Source of the DNA: Mesorhizobium xinjiangense
GTDB lineage: Bacteria; Pseudomonadota; Alphaproteobacteria; Rhizobiales; Rhizobiaceae
Direction of reading: 5' to 3'
Assembly (NCBI RefSeq): GCF_009749525.1
Contig: NZ_WOAC01000002.1
Location: 1-64,000, forward strand
Length of the DNA: 64,000 nucleotides
The first letter of the stretch is position 1, and the number at the start of each line of letters is the position of its first letter. Position numbers and translations under genes: made by a program. The notes below the pieces were generated by a model that saw only the letters and a list, made by a program, of their open reading frames with translations, had not been told where the DNA came from and ran no database searches. This document shows, in pieces, positions 37,959-47,570 of the stretch.

Positions 37959-40900
37959 CTACTCCGCCGGTCCCTCGAGCGGTGCGGCGCTTTCCGGTGT
38001 CTCGCTCGGCCTTGCCGGTATCAGCGAGCGCAGCGCGACATAGAACACCGGCGTCAGGAACAGCCCGACGAAGGTCACGCCGAGCATGCCTGAAAAGACC
38101 GCCGTGCCGAGCGACTGGCGCATCTCGGCGCCCGGCCCGCGCGCGATCACCAGCGGCACCACGCCAAGGATGAAGGCAAACGCCGTCATCAGGATTGGAC
38201 GCAGGCGCAGCCGCGCCGCCTCCACGGCCGCATCGACCACCGAGGCGCCGCGATCCTGGGCCTGCCGGGCGAACTCGACGATCAGGATCGCGTTCTTGGC
38301 CGCCAGCCCGATCAGCACGATGAGCCCGATCTGCACCAGGATGTTGTTGTCGAGCCCGCGTATGGTGACCCCGACAAGTGCGGCGAGCACGCCGAGCGGC
38401 ACGATCAGCACGATGGCGAGCGGCAACAGCCAGCTCTCATATTGCGCCGAGAGTGCCAGGAAGACGAAGACCACCGACAGCGCGAAGATGAAGACCGCCG
38501 TGTTGCCGGTGTTGCGTTCCTGGAAGGCCAGTTCCGTCCATTCATAGGATGTGCCGTCCGGCATGATCTCCTCGGCGATGCCTTCCATCTGCGCCAGTGC
38601 GGTTCCCGTCGCCACGCCGGGCGCGGCACTGCCCTGGACCGGCACCGAGACATACATGTTGTAGCGCTGCACCAGTTCCGGTCCGGTGACATCCTTGATG
38701 TCGACCAGCGTTCCCAGCGGCACCAGCGCGCCCGTGGCCGAGCGCACCTTGAGGTCCAGAATGTCCTCGCGTTCGAGCCTGAACGCCTGGTCGGCCTGCG
38801 CCTGCACCTGGTAGATGCGGCCGAAGGCGTTGAAGTCGTTGACATAGGCCGCACCCAGATTGATCGACAGCGTCTCGAAGATGTTGGGGATCGGCACGTT
38901 CAGCATGCGCGCCTTGTCGCGGTTGATGTCCAGGAAATATTGCGGGCTGGAGGCCGAGAAGGTCGTGAAGACGCCGGTCAGCCCGGGCGTCTCGTTGGCC
39001 TTGGCCGAGATCTGATGGGCCAGTTCGAGGATTTTCTCGACATCCGTGCTGTTGCGCTCCTGAAGCTGCAGCTTGAAGCCGCCCGACGTCCCGATGCCAC
39101 TGATCGGCGGTGGGGGGAGCGCGATGATGAAAGCCTCGCGCACGCTTTGCAGCCGACCGTAGAGGTCGCCGATGATCCGGTCCTGGTTGAGCCCGGCGGC
39201 GAGCCGCTCCTCGAACGGCTTGAACGGGGCGAAGATCACGCCGGCATTGGTGGCATTGGTGAAGGTGGCACCGGAAAAACCGGCGAACGACACGGCGTTC
39301 TCGACCCCCGGCGTTTCGCGCACGATCTGCGAGGCCTCGCGGATGACCTTGTCCGTGCGCGACAGCGATGCCGCCTCGGGCAGTTGCACCACGACGATGG
39401 CATAACCCTGGTCCATGACCGGGATGAAGCCGCGCGGCACCGTGTCGATCATGTAATAGGTCCCGTAAAGCAGCCCGGCGAAGACGGCCAACATGGCGAT
39501 CAGCGCCGCCTTCGTGCTGACGATCATCCGCACGATTGCCGCATACCAGCCGGCCAACCGGTCGAAGCCGGCGTTGAAGCCGTTCGCCAGCGCCTTGCCG
39601 AAGCGGCCGATACCGGTGCGCGGCGGACGCATCGCCTCGGCATGGGACTTGAACAGGATGGCGGCCAGAGCCGGCGACAGCGTCAGCGAGTTGAACGCCG
39701 AGATGATCGTGGCGACTGCGATGGTGATGGCGAACTGCAGATAGAACTGCCCGGTGATGCCGGGAATGAAGGCCGCCGGCACGAACACCGCCGAAAGCAC
39801 CAGCCCGATCGATATGACCGCCGAGCCCACCTCGTCCATGGTGCGGTGCGCGGCGGTGCGCGGGGTCTGGCCGAGCATGATGTTGCGCTCGACATTCTCC
39901 ACCACCACGATCGCGTCGTCGACCACGATGCCGATCGCCAGCACGAGGCCGAACAGCGTCAGCATGTTGAGGGAGAAGCCGAAGGCCAGCAGCACCGCCA
40001 GCGTGCCGATCAGCGATACCGGGATCGCCACGATCGGCACGATCGCCATGCGCCACGATTGCAGGAAGACGACGATGACGATGACGACCAGGGCGATGGC
40101 CTCGAGGATCGTCTTGTAGACCTCGTTGATCGATTCGGAGATGAACTCGGTCGGATTGTAGATGATCTCGTAGCCGATGCCGGGCGGGAAGCTCTCGGAC
40201 AGTTCGGCGATCGTTTCCTCGATCTCGGCAGCCGATTCCAGCGCGTTGGTGCCCGGGCGCTGGAAGATGGCGAGCGCCACGGCGGGATTGTTGTTGAGAT
40301 AGGAATTGGTGACGTAGCTGCGCGCGCCGAGCTCGATGCGCGCCACGTCCTCCAGCGTCACCAGGCGCCCGTCCTCGGTCGACTTCACGATCACGTAGCG
40401 GAAATCGCGCGCCTCGTCGAAGCGCCCCTGGGTGGTAACGGTATACTGGAAAGCGCTGCCGTCATCGACCGGCGGTGCGCCGATCGAGCCGCCCGAGACC
40501 TGCACGTTCTGCTCGCGCAATGCCTCGACGACGTCGCCGGCCGTCATCCCGTAGATCGACAGCTTGTCGGGATCGAGCCACACGCGCAGCGAATATTCGC
40601 GCTCGCCGAATATGATCAGGTCGCCCACGCCGTCGAGCCGCATGAGCACGTCGCGCACGTTGGAACGGGCATAGTTCGACACGTAGAGCTGGTCGTAGCT
40701 GTCGTCGGGCGACAGCATGTGAATGACCATCATCAGGTCGGGCGAGCTTTTCGTGGTGGTCACGCCGAGACGCCGCACCTCTTCGGGCAGGCGCGGCTGG
40801 GCGATGGCGACGCGGTTCTGCACCAGGACCTGGGCCTGGTCGAGATCGGTGCCGAGACGGAAGGTGATGGTAAGCGCCATCGACCCGTCGCCCGAGGAGT

Positions 40901-41147
40901 AGGAGGACATGTAGAGCATGTCCTCCACGCCGTTGATTTCCTGTTCCAGCGCCGTGGCGACAGTGGCCGCCACCGTCTGGGCGTCGGCGCCCGGATATTG
41001 CGCCCGCACGACGATGGTCGGCGGGGCGATCTCGGGATACTGCGCCACAGGCAATTGCGTATAGGCGATCGATCCGACAAGCAGCAGGACGATCGACAGG
41101 ACCGACGCGAAGATCGGTCGGTCGACAAAGAAATGTGCAAATCTCAT
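37959..41147 (-). CDS. RND efflux transporter, AcrB/MexB-like inner-membrane pump
   Basis: A 1062-residue proton-driven multidrug pump of the HAE1 family. It shows the N-terminal FFVDRPIFASVLSIVLLLVG, twelve membrane segments in two repeats with two large periplasmic loops, and the proton-relay GIVVDDAIVVVENVERN in TM4. A C-terminal GLAAKNAILIVEFARQ completes the repeat. The length is normal. It overlaps the upstream adaptor gene by four bases. No TolC-type outer-membrane gene or local regulator lies nearby. Confidence 0.94.
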   Translation of the reverse strand: MRFAHFFVDRPIFASVLSIVLLLVGSIAYTQLPVAQYPEIAPPTIVVRAQYPGADAQTVAATVATALEQEINGVEDMLYMSSYSSGDGSMALTITFRLGTDLDQAQVLVQNRVAIAQPRLPEEVRRLGVTTTKSSPDLMMVIHMLSPDDSYDQLYVSNYARSNVRDVLMRLDGVGDLIIFGEREYSLRVWLDPDKLSIYGMTAGDVVEALREQNVQVSGGSIGAPPVDDGSAFQYTVTTQGRFDEARDFRYVIVKSTEDGRLVTLEDVARIELGARSYVTNSYLNNNPAVALAIFQRPGTNALESAAEIEETIAELSESFPPGIGYEIIYNPTEFISESINEVYKTILEAIALVVIVIVVFLQSWRMAIVPIVAIPVSLIGTLAVLLAFGFSLNMLTLFGLVLAIGIVVDDAIVVVENVERNIMLGQTPRTAAHRTMDEVGSAVISIGLVLSAVFVPAAFIPGITGQFYLQFAITIAVATIISAFNSLTLSPALAAILFKSHAEAMRPPRTGIGRFGKALANGFNAGFDRLAGWYAAIVRMIVSTKAALIAMLAVFAGLLYGTYYMIDTVPRGFIPVMDQGYAIVVVQLPEAASLSRTDKVIREASQIVRETPGVENAVSFAGFSGATFTNATNAGVIFAPFKPFEERLAAGLNQDRIIGDLYGRLQSVREAFIIALPPPPISGIGTSGGFKLQLQERNSTDVEKILELAHQISAKANETPGLTGVFTTFSASSPQYFLDINRDKARMLNVPIPNIFETLSINLGAAYVNDFNAFGRIYQVQAQADQAFRLEREDILDLKVRSATGALVPLGTLVDIKDVTGPELVQRYNMYVSVPVQGSAAPGVATGTALAQMEGIAEEIMPDGTSYEWTELAFQERNTGNTAVFIFALSVVFVFLALSAQYESWLLPLAIVLIVPLGVLAALVGVTIRGLDNNILVQIGLIVLIGLAAKNAILIVEFARQAQDRGASVVDAAVEAARLRLRPILMTAFAFILGVVPLVIARGPGAEMRQSLGTAVFSGMLGVTFVGLFLTPVFYVALRSLIPARPSETPESAAPLEGPAE

Positions 41148-42355
41148 TTCGGCAATCCGGCAAGTTCGCCTTCAGGCGGGAGTGTAGTCATCTCGGCCTT
41201 GACCTTGACGCCGGGCCGGACCCTCAACAGGCCTTCGACGACGATCGTCTCATCGCCCGTTAGCCCTTCGCGGATGATGCGATAGCCGTAGCGTTCCGGA
41301 CCCGGCCGCACCGGCTTGGCCGAGACGGTTCCCGAATCATCGATCGCATAGACGATGCGCCGGTCCTGATCGGCGCCGATCGCCTCGTCGGGCACCAGAA
41401 CGCCTTCATAGGGCAGCGAGCCCGGTATGCGGATGCGGCCGAACATGCCCGGCTGCAGGACGCCTTGCGGATTGGCGAAGCGTGCGCGAAGGCGCATCGT
41501 GCCGGTCTCGTCGTCGAGCCGGTTTTCCGCGAAATCGAGTTTGCCGTTGAAATAGACCGGCTGGTAATCGTGCACGCGCACGACGACGTCGAGACCGCCC
41601 GCGCCCTCCTGTAGCGTGTTGCCGCGCTGCCTGGCGTCGCGCGCATAGGCGAATGCCGAGCGCTCGTCGATGTCGAAATAGAAGTCAATCGGATCGAGCG
41701 AGACGATGGTCGTCAGCAGCGTCTCGTCCGCCTGCACGAGATTGCCGGTCGAAACGCGACGCCGGTCGATCCGGCCGGACAAGGGCGCCCTGACTTCGGT
41801 GAATTCGAGGTTCAGGCGCGTCGTGCGAAGCTCTGCCCTGGCGCCTTGCAGATTGGCTTCTGCGGCCAGATATTCGCGCCTCCGGTCATCGAGAACGGAG
41901 GCTGCGACATTGCCCGTGTCGGACAGGGACTTCGCCCGCTCCAACTGGCTGCGGGCGAATTCCAGTGCGCTGGTCGCCACGTCGACTTGCGATTTGGCCG
42001 CGTCGAAGGCGGCCTGGTAGGGCCGCTTGTCGATCGTGAAGAGAAGATCGCCCTTCTCGACCATGGCGCCGTCACGGAAATGGACTTCCTCCAGATAGCC
42101 GTTCACCCGGGCCCGGACGTCGACCTCGTCCATCGCCTCGAAGCGGCCGATGAATGGATCGCTTTCGACGATCTCACGCACCACGGGTTTTGCGGCTGTC
42201 ACCACCGGCAGATCGTCTTGCGCCAACGACGCCGTCGGGCTCAGCGCAAGTGCCAAGATGCCGGCCAGAATTCCGATTCCTTTCCTCTCGGCCGCGCGCC
42301 GTCCGATTCGTGCGCGGTGCCACGACAGAGGAAATCCGTTCGCAGTCGCAGTCAT
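41144..42355 (-). CDS. RND efflux periplasmic adaptor (AcrA/MexA-like)
   Basis: A 403-residue membrane fusion protein. After a basic N-terminus comes a hydrophobic signal segment (ILAGILALALSPTASLAQ), then the lipoyl half-motif GYLEEVHFRDGAMVEKGDLL, the coiled-coil hairpin at about 125-190, the second lipoyl half around VRAPLSGRIDRRRVSTGN and a beta-barrel. No lipobox Cys is seen, so it is anchored by the signal or soluble. The start at 42355 follows TGAGGTCTTC; a longer frame to 42532 is not supported. It overlaps the RND gene by ATGA. Confidence 0.92.
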   Translation of the reverse strand: MTATANGFPLSWHRARIGRRAAERKGIGILAGILALALSPTASLAQDDLPVVTAAKPVVREIVESDPFIGRFEAMDEVDVRARVNGYLEEVHFRDGAMVEKGDLLFTIDKRPYQAAFDAAKSQVDVATSALEFARSQLERAKSLSDTGNVAASVLDDRRREYLAAEANLQGARAELRTTRLNLEFTEVRAPLSGRIDRRRVSTGNLVQADETLLTTIVSLDPIDFYFDIDERSAFAYARDARQRGNTLQEGAGGLDVVVRVHDYQPVYFNGKLDFAENRLDDETGTMRLRARFANPQGVLQPGMFGRIRIPGSLPYEGVLVPDEAIGADQDRRIVYAIDDSGTVSAKPVRPGPERYGYRIIREGLTGDETIVVEGLLRVRPGVKVKAEMTTLPPEGELAGLPK

Positions 42356-42617
42356 GAAGACCTCAGCAAATTTCGGTAAAAGAGCTTTCTTGTGATGATA
42401 TCGGCGGGCGCTGCGGGCAGGTCGACCGGTAATCGTCCGCATACCAACGACCAATGAAGCGCATTGTGCCCAAACAGGCAACTGGCCGATTGTGCAGTTG
42501 AAATGCGGCTCGCCCCGCCGGCCGAACGGCAAAATATCTTAACCCTTTGAAAAGGATAAAAAATGCGGACCTGGAACAAAATCGCCCGGCGTCAGGCGGA
42601 GCCCGCATTGCTGTCAA

Positions 42618-43604
42618 TTAGCTGACAGTGCGTGTCACCATGGTTGCGGTCGGGCGGACCAATTCGCGAATGGCGCGGGCGACCTCGCCTGCCGTGATCT
42701 CAACGATCGGCTTGGCGCCGGAGGCGGTCGGGTCGAGATAGCCGCCGCCGCCGGAATGGTTGAATGGGCCGATGGTTCGCTCGATCAGCCGCTCCTCGCG
42801 CAGGGCCAGGTTCCAATGCGAACTGATCGACATCGACCATCGGCCGGGAAAGGCGATGCGCCCGAGTTCGTAGATTCTGTCGGCACTGCCGCGCAGCGAG
42901 ACGACGCTGTCCACGTCATCGAGCCCGCGGTCGGATGCCATCACGCCACCGATCGCGACGACATGCAGTGGCGCTTCGATCGCCGCGCGCAGATAGGGAG
43001 CCGCGCCGAGCGCGATCTGCGCGCCGCCGCTGGACCCGACGAGAACGAGCGGGCAGGGAGAGCCCGTGCGGTATCCGGCCGCCGCGAGGCGTTCGAGAAC
43101 GACGCGTGAAATGCCGAAACTGTAGATCGGGCCGTAGCGGCGGTCCGCCGAAACCAGGACCTGAAACAGATTGCGGAGATTGAGGATGGCTGGGAGCAGC
43201 AGCGTGCCGCTCAGCCGCCATTGGCGCACCCGGCGCCAGAACCAGGTGAAGAAGCGCTGGCCGGTCAGGAGCGAACGCCCGGACGGCGCGTAGGGGAAGA
43301 CGTCGCGCACGATCCTGGCCTGCGGCAGATCGCGCTGCAGACGGTCGAGAAAATCCGATTCCCGCGCCAGCAATTCGTCGCCGGAGATCGAGCCGATTCC
43401 CGACAGAAAGACGACATAGAACTCCGGCTGTACGGCCGCCGACCGGTGGGCTCCGCTGCCCGCCGGCAGCGGGGTTTCGTCCGGCTCTGCTCCCGGCCCC
43501 AGCCAGCCGGCCCACCAGCCGAGCGATTCCAGGGGTGCAAGCGCCATCGAGACGATCAGCACCAGTGGCGCCACCCAGATCAGGTGCCAGGCGATTTCGG
43601 TCAT
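42618..43604 (-). CDS. Membrane-anchored alpha/beta-hydrolase-like protein, unknown function
   Basis: A 328-residue protein with an N-terminal membrane segment (WVAPLVLIVSMALAPL) and a hydrolase-like body. FYVVFLSGIGSI begins the core sheet, VLVGSSGGAQIALGA gives a GxSxG nucleophile elbow at about residue 190, a candidate acid lies in LRGSADRIYELG, and a candidate catalytic His in GPFNHSGGGGYLD. The order Ser-Asp-His fits an esterase, lipase or thioesterase fold. It is translated after, and overlaps by ATGA, the polytopic protein 43601-44287. I do not recognise a characterised family. Confidence 0.65.
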   Translation of the reverse strand: MTEIAWHLIWVAPLVLIVSMALAPLESLGWWAGWLGPGAEPDETPLPAGSGAHRSAAVQPEFYVVFLSGIGSISGDELLARESDFLDRLQRDLPQARIVRDVFPYAPSGRSLLTGQRFFTWFWRRVRQWRLSGTLLLPAILNLRNLFQVLVSADRRYGPIYSFGISRVVLERLAAAGYRTGSPCPLVLVGSSGGAQIALGAAPYLRAAIEAPLHVVAIGGVMASDRGLDDVDSVVSLRGSADRIYELGRIAFPGRWSMSISSHWNLALREERLIERTIGPFNHSGGGGYLDPTASGAKPIVEITAGEVARAIRELVRPTATMVTRTVS

Positions 43605-44287
43605 TTGCCGGGACCCCGCATCTCGACCGCTTCCTTCGCCTTCGCCTTGAGAAACTCCACCAGGTTCTGCCGGTCTATGGGCAGGGCGCCGCCGGCGATG
43701 AAGTGGCGCAGGAAGGTGATGAGGCGGGTCAGCGGTTGGCCGAACAGCAACCAAAGGATCCGCGTCGACAGCCAACCGATCAGGGCCGACAACAGGGCGG
43801 CGGCGACCGGCAGAGCGAGGCCGTAATGCAATCCGTACGGCACCAGGACGAAGACCCATATGTCGAGCAGCCTGTTGAGCCCGTCGCCGAAATAGGGTGC
43901 CAGGGTGAAGACGCCGAGGAGGCGCGGCGCGTGCGCCAGCGCGACAACGCCGATCGTCGGCCAGAAGGCGACGTTGCTGGCGAAGGCGAAATCGGCGGCA
44001 ATCATCGTCGTGACGGCTGTCACGGTGGCGGCGGCCACGTAGATGGCGCCCATGAGCACGAGGCTCAGCGCGAAACGCGGCTTCGGCACCCGGTTGAGCA
44101 GCAACACGACGCCCTGGCCGACGGCCTGGGAAAGGCCGGCGAGAACGACCACCAGCAGGGCGAGCGGATTTACGCCCACGGCATTGCCGACACGATGGAA
44201 CGCGGTTGCGTCGAAGCTCATCGCGTCAACGCCGAGATTCAGCGCCCGCGGCAGGGCGGCGAGCAATGTCGCCATCATGTCGAGCAT
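43601..44287 (-). CDS. Polytopic membrane protein, Yip1-like, unknown function
   Basis: A 228-residue protein with about five membrane segments between residues 35 and 195, a short amphipathic N-terminal part (LGVDAMSFDATAFHRVG) and a basic C-terminal tail rich in Lys and Glu (FLKAKAKEAVEM). The spacing resembles Yip1-domain membrane proteins but the match is weak. It is the first gene of a two-gene unit with the anchored hydrolase, to which it is joined by a four-base overlap. It may hold or regulate the hydrolase in the membrane. Confidence 0.6.
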   Translation of the reverse strand: MLDMMATLLAALPRALNLGVDAMSFDATAFHRVGNAVGVNPLALLVVVLAGLSQAVGQGVVLLLNRVPKPRFALSLVLMGAIYVAAATVTAVTTMIAADFAFASNVAFWPTIGVVALAHAPRLLGVFTLAPYFGDGLNRLLDIWVFVLVPYGLHYGLALPVAAALLSALIGWLSTRILWLLFGQPLTRLITFLRHFIAGGALPIDRQNLVEFLKAKAKEAVEMRGPGK

Positions 44288-44394
44288 GAAAAGCGCCTCT
44301 GAGATCAGATCGGTTCGTCCGCCACGACAATAGCAGCCGGAAGGAGCATGCCGAAGCAGCCACCTGGCATCAAGCGCGGCCGCCGGCCGTCACG

Positions 44395-45309
44395 TCAGGT
44401 CGGGTGGCGCAGGGCAGGCGTGGCGCGGCGCTTGCGGCCTTCACGCACCTGCCACAGCGAATGGGCCACCAGGGTGAGGATGATCAAGGCCCCGCCGGCC
44501 AGCGAGGCCGTGCCGGGGGCTTCCGAGAAAATCAGCCAGACCCAGATGGGCGCAAGCACGGTTTCGAGCAGGTAGAACATCGCCACCTCGGGTCCCGTAA
44601 TGTATTTCGGACCCGATGCGAGGAGGAAGAAGGCAATCGGTATGACGATGGCGCCGTTGAGCAGGATCCACCATGGCGCCTCGACCTGGTAGCCGGTTCG
44701 AGACACCATGAACGCCGCGACCACGAATGGCAGCGACACCGCGACCAGCGCCGTGAAACCCATGTCCTTGCCGGTGGCGCGCGTCACCGTGATGGCCGAG
44801 GCGATGAGCAGGGCCGTCAAAACCGCCAGGACATTGCCGAACAGATTGCCTGTTCCGATGCCGCTTCCCACGATGACGGCCACGCCGATCACCACCAGCG
44901 CCATCGCTGCCAGAGTCTGCGGCCGCGGGCGCTCGCCGAGGAAGAACCAGGAAAGCAGCGCGGCGAACATGGAGTTGAAGGCCAGGATGAAGACGAGGTC
45001 GGCGGTCGACGTGTAGAACACCGCCATCAGAAAGCAGATGGATGCCAGCGAGTAGAGGCTGGCCACGAGGAGGCCGGCCCGCCCGGGTATCAGTGCCGGC
45101 GCATTGCCCCGCCAAAGCCGCCAGGCAGTCCAGACCACAATGGCCGAGATGACCGTCGCGCCGCTTCGCAGCATGAGGATGGACCATGGATCGCCATTGG
45201 CCAGCCGGATGAGCGGAATGTCGACGGTAAGCGTCAGTCCGCCAATGGCGGTCAGGACGAGGCCCTTGGCATGATGCGAGGAATGTTCGGACAACGGCGA
45301 CGGCCCCAC
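44395..45309 (-). CDS. EamA/DMT-family transporter
   Basis: A roughly 304-residue inner-membrane protein with ten hydrophobic segments in two five-segment repeats. Each repeat ends with the EamA-type pattern (LLSWFFLGERPRPQTLAAM, and LAPIWVWLIFSEAPGTASLAG in the second). These proteins export or import amino acids, drugs or metabolites; the substrate is unknown. The start is uncertain: the GTG at 45309 avoids overlap with bpt but lacks a good ribosome site, while the frame is open upstream into the end of bpt. Confidence 0.85.
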   Translation of the reverse strand: MGPSPLSEHSSHHAKGLVLTAIGGLTLTVDIPLIRLANGDPWSILMLRSGATVISAIVVWTAWRLWRGNAPALIPGRAGLLVASLYSLASICFLMAVFYTSTADLVFILAFNSMFAALLSWFFLGERPRPQTLAAMALVVIGVAVIVGSGIGTGNLFGNVLAVLTALLIASAITVTRATGKDMGFTALVAVSLPFVVAAFMVSRTGYQVEAPWWILLNGAIVIPIAFFLLASGPKYITGPEVAMFYLLETVLAPIWVWLIFSEAPGTASLAGGALIILTLVAHSLWQVREGRKRRATPALRHPT

Positions 45310-45350
45310 GAGACATGGCTGTATGATGCGGAAGCCGCCGGCATTCTTCG

Positions 45351-46109
45351 TTACGAAGTTTCGCCTTCGTAGCGTTCCCACCCCTTCGCACCGAGATGCT
45401 CCTGCGGCCTGAAACGCATCTTATAGGCCATCTTCGGGGACCCCTTGACCCAGTAGCCGAGATAAACATGGGGCAGACCGGCCGCGCGCGCCCGCTCGAT
45501 ATGATCGAGGATCATGTAGGTGCCGAGGGAGCGCTCCTCCATTTCGGGGCTGAAATAGGAATAGACCATCGACAATCCGTCCGCCATCCGGTCCGTCAGC
45601 GCGACCGCGAGCAGTTCGCCCTCGCCGCGCCCGGTCACGAAGCTGTCGGGTCCGCGCCGGCGATACTCGATGACCTTGGTGTCGACATGCGTGTCCTCGA
45701 CCATCATGGCATAGTCGAGCACCGTCATGTCCGACATGCCGCCACGCCGGTGGCGCGAATCCAGATAGGCGCGAAACAGAGAATATTGCTCGGTCGACGG
45801 TTCGGCATCGTGCATGACGCCGATCAGGTCGGAATTGATCTTCTTCACCCGTTTCATGTTCTTCGACGGGCGGAACTCGCCGGCCAGAATGCGCACCGAG
45901 ACGCAGGCGCGGCAGGTCTCGCAGGCCGGCCGGTAGGCGATGTTCTGCGACCGGCGGAAGCCGCCCTGGGTGAGAAGATCGTTGAGCTCGGGAGCCTTGT
46001 CGCCGACCAAATGCGTGAACACCTTGCGCTCGAACTGCCCTTCCAGATAGGGGCAGGGCGATGGCGCGGTCAAAAAGAACTGCGGCGACTGGACCTGGTG
46101 CTGCGTCAT
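45351..46109 (-). CDS. bpt: Aspartate/glutamate leucyltransferase (N-end rule)
   Basis: A 252-residue aminoacyl-tRNA-protein transferase of the bacterial ATE/Bpt type, adding Leu to N-terminal Asp or Glu so that ClpS/ClpAP degrades the protein. Diagnostic features are [17 protein letters not shown] near the N-terminus, the cysteine pair in [15 protein letters not shown], and the C-terminal [18 protein letters not shown]. The length is normal. In Rhizobiales this gene is usually near parC, RDD and hemB, as here. Confidence 0.92.
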   Translation of the reverse strand: MTQHQVQSPQFFLTAPSPCPYLEGQFERKVFTHLVGDKAPELNDLLTQGGFRRSQNIAYRPACETCRACVSVRILAGEFRPSKNMKRVKKINSDLIGVMHDAEPSTEQYSLFRAYLDSRHRRGGMSDMTVLDYAMMVEDTHVDTKVIEYRRRGPDSFVTGRGEGELLAVALTDRMADGLSMVYSYFSPEMEERSLGTYMILDHIERARAAGLPHVYLGYWVKGSPKMAYKMRFRPQEHLGAKGWERYEGETS

Positions 46110-46256
46110 GGTGCGATCGGAATCTCAAATCCCCAACAGCTTGGACGCAGTGGCGAAAAGGTCAAGGGCAAATAGCGCTTGATGCATCGGAGCTGATGGT
46201 TGGACACGATGCTCACCGTTGACCAATCTCTCGCGCAATCAGCGGGCTATGCTCGA

Positions 46257-46550
46257 TCAATATCCCGCCTCCTTCTGGTGCCGGAAGGCCAGGACATACA
46301 CCGCATTGTCGGCCGGTTCGTGGCGATACAGAGCCACATAGCCGGAGTCCCCGAAGGCAATCACCAACTCGCGCAATTCGGGCACCTCAGGGTGTGGTCG
46401 GCCAATCTCGGGGGCGGCCTCCAGCAGCAGGAATTGCTGCTCGATGGCCTGGCCGGCCCCTTTGGCGGCTTCCGGGGCCTTGGTCGCCAGGAACCGCCGG
46501 CATCGTTCCAGGCCTTCCGCGGCACCTTCGGTGACGATTACGTGTGGCAC
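46257..46550 (-). CDS. ParE/RelE-type toxin
   Basis: A 97-residue protein of the RelE/ParE superfamily. The C-terminal half shows the typical order RELVIAFGDSGYVALYRHE, then VYVLAFRHQKEAGY with the conserved His-Gln-Lys-Glu tail. It is translated from a GTG at 46550 that overlaps the antitoxin gene by 13 bases. ParE-type members poison gyrase and RelE-type cleave mRNA; the Y/H-rich tail is closer to ParE. It is the toxin of a type II module with 46538-46810. Confidence 0.88.
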   Translation of the reverse strand: MPHVIVTEGAAEGLERCRRFLATKAPEAAKGAGQAIEQQFLLLEAAPEIGRPHPEVPELRELVIAFGDSGYVALYRHEPADNAVYVLAFRHQKEAGY

Positions 46551-46810
46551 CCTGGTGCCGGTTTTTCATCATCGGTGCCCCAGCTGTTCAACCAGGCGCG
46601 GACTTCTTCGCCGGACAGGTGGCGGCCGGTTTCCTTGTAGGCCGTCCAGGACGCCAGGGCTTCCTGCTTGAAGCTCTCGCTGGCTTCCTCGCGCTCAATA
46701 TACTGCTTGATGGCTTCGAGCATGATCCAATGCGGCGAGCGGCGGCGCTGGCTGGCGAGTTGCCGGACGCGACCTTTCAGCGTGTCGTCGATCTTGAGAG
46801 ACGTTGCCAT
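46538..46810 (-). CDS. CopG-like ribbon-helix-helix antitoxin
   Basis: A 90-residue protein. Its N-terminal ribbon-helix-helix (MATSLKIDDTLKGRVRQLA, then SPHWIMLEAIKQYIE) binds DNA, and its acidic C-terminal half (HLSGEEVRAWLNSWG) is the toxin-binding part typical of antitoxins. It precedes and overlaps the ParE-like toxin gene by 13 bases. Upstream at 46820-46852 are a GTAT/ATAC inverted repeat and two ACCTAGT repeats, which are probable autoregulatory sites. Confidence 0.88.
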   Translation of the reverse strand: MATSLKIDDTLKGRVRQLASQRRRSPHWIMLEAIKQYIEREEASESFKQEALASWTAYKETGRHLSGEEVRAWLNSWGTDDEKPAPGCHT

Positions 46811-46819
46811 GGCAACCTC

Positions 46820-46852
46820 GTATCACGTGGTAATACCTAGTGCTAACCTAGT
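46820..46852 (-). promoter_or_regulatory. Candidate operator of the ParE/CopG module
   Basis: GTAT and ATAC flank CACGTGGTA at 46820-46836, and ACCTAGT occurs twice at 46835-46841 and 46846-46852, 11 bases apart, one helical turn. The set lies 10 to 42 bases upstream of the antitoxin start, where RHH antitoxins bind in tandem to repress their own promoter. Confidence 0.5.
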
Positions 46853-46957
46853 TCTTCCGCACTCCAGAGTCCATCCGCAACGCCGTGCCGTATCGCGGGA
46901 TTGAAGAATTGCGCGAACAGATTTGCTTCGGCAATGCCGTGCGGGCCGCGCCGATGG

Positions 46958-47443
46958 CTATGCGTCGGCGCGTGTCACCACCGTGCCCAAAAGCAGGCCG
47001 TGGACGGTGCGTTTGCGGTCGAGAAACAGCGTCGCCAACAAGATGAGCGGTGTCAGCACCGCATTGCCGGCCCAGAAAAGCACGGTATGGACGACGGCCA
47101 GCATGCCGTCGACGGGTGCGCCGTCGAGGCGCTCCAGCCGGATGCCCATCATGCGCATGCCGACCGTCGCCTGGCTGCTGCCGCCGAGCGTGTTCCAGAC
47201 ATAGATCAGCGCCACGGCGGGTCCCAGAATGCCGAACAGGAACCATCCCAGCCCCAGCGTGATGAGGCCGAAAATGGCGACCAGTATGGCGAATGGAATG
47301 ATCAATAGGCCGATGATCAGATAGTCGAGGAAGAAGGCGAAGGCGCGCCGCGTCCTCACGCCCTCGAAGGTCCGCCAGTCGTCGAGACGCGAATTGAGAA
47401 CCTCGCCGTCGAGGATCGTGCCATGCGAACTGCTGGTGTTCAT
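46958..47443 (-). CDS. RDD family membrane protein
   Basis: A 161-residue inner-membrane protein with the RDD signature around RTRRAFAFFLDYLIIG at about residues 30-45 and three to four membrane segments, ending in a conserved LDRKRTVHGLLLGT motif. The RDD domain may take part in ion or solute transport; function here is not known. The start at 47443 follows GGAG. The gene belongs to the conserved bpt-RDD-hemB neighbourhood, with toxin-antitoxin modules on both sides. Confidence 0.85.
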   Translation of the reverse strand: MNTSSSHGTILDGEVLNSRLDDWRTFEGVRTRRAFAFFLDYLIIGLLIIPFAILVAIFGLITLGLGWFLFGILGPAVALIYVWNTLGGSSQATVGMRMMGIRLERLDGAPVDGMLAVVHTVLFWAGNAVLTPLILLATLFLDRKRTVHGLLLGTVVTRADA

Positions 47444-47570
47444 GTGCTCCGCTACCTTGAGCGTCCGGTTGTCATCCTGTCCAGATGGTGAGGGCGAAGG
47501 GGAATTCAAGTGGCTGGGAGGGTGGGGTAAGCCTGCCACGTCAACGCAGGCATCGCCGGGGAAGCTTGTT

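Noticed and set aside
38442-41285. Plus-strand frame of 947 codons opposite the RND pump
   Set aside because: It is antisense to a well-supported gene, has low-complexity charged composition, and shows no ribosome site or motif.
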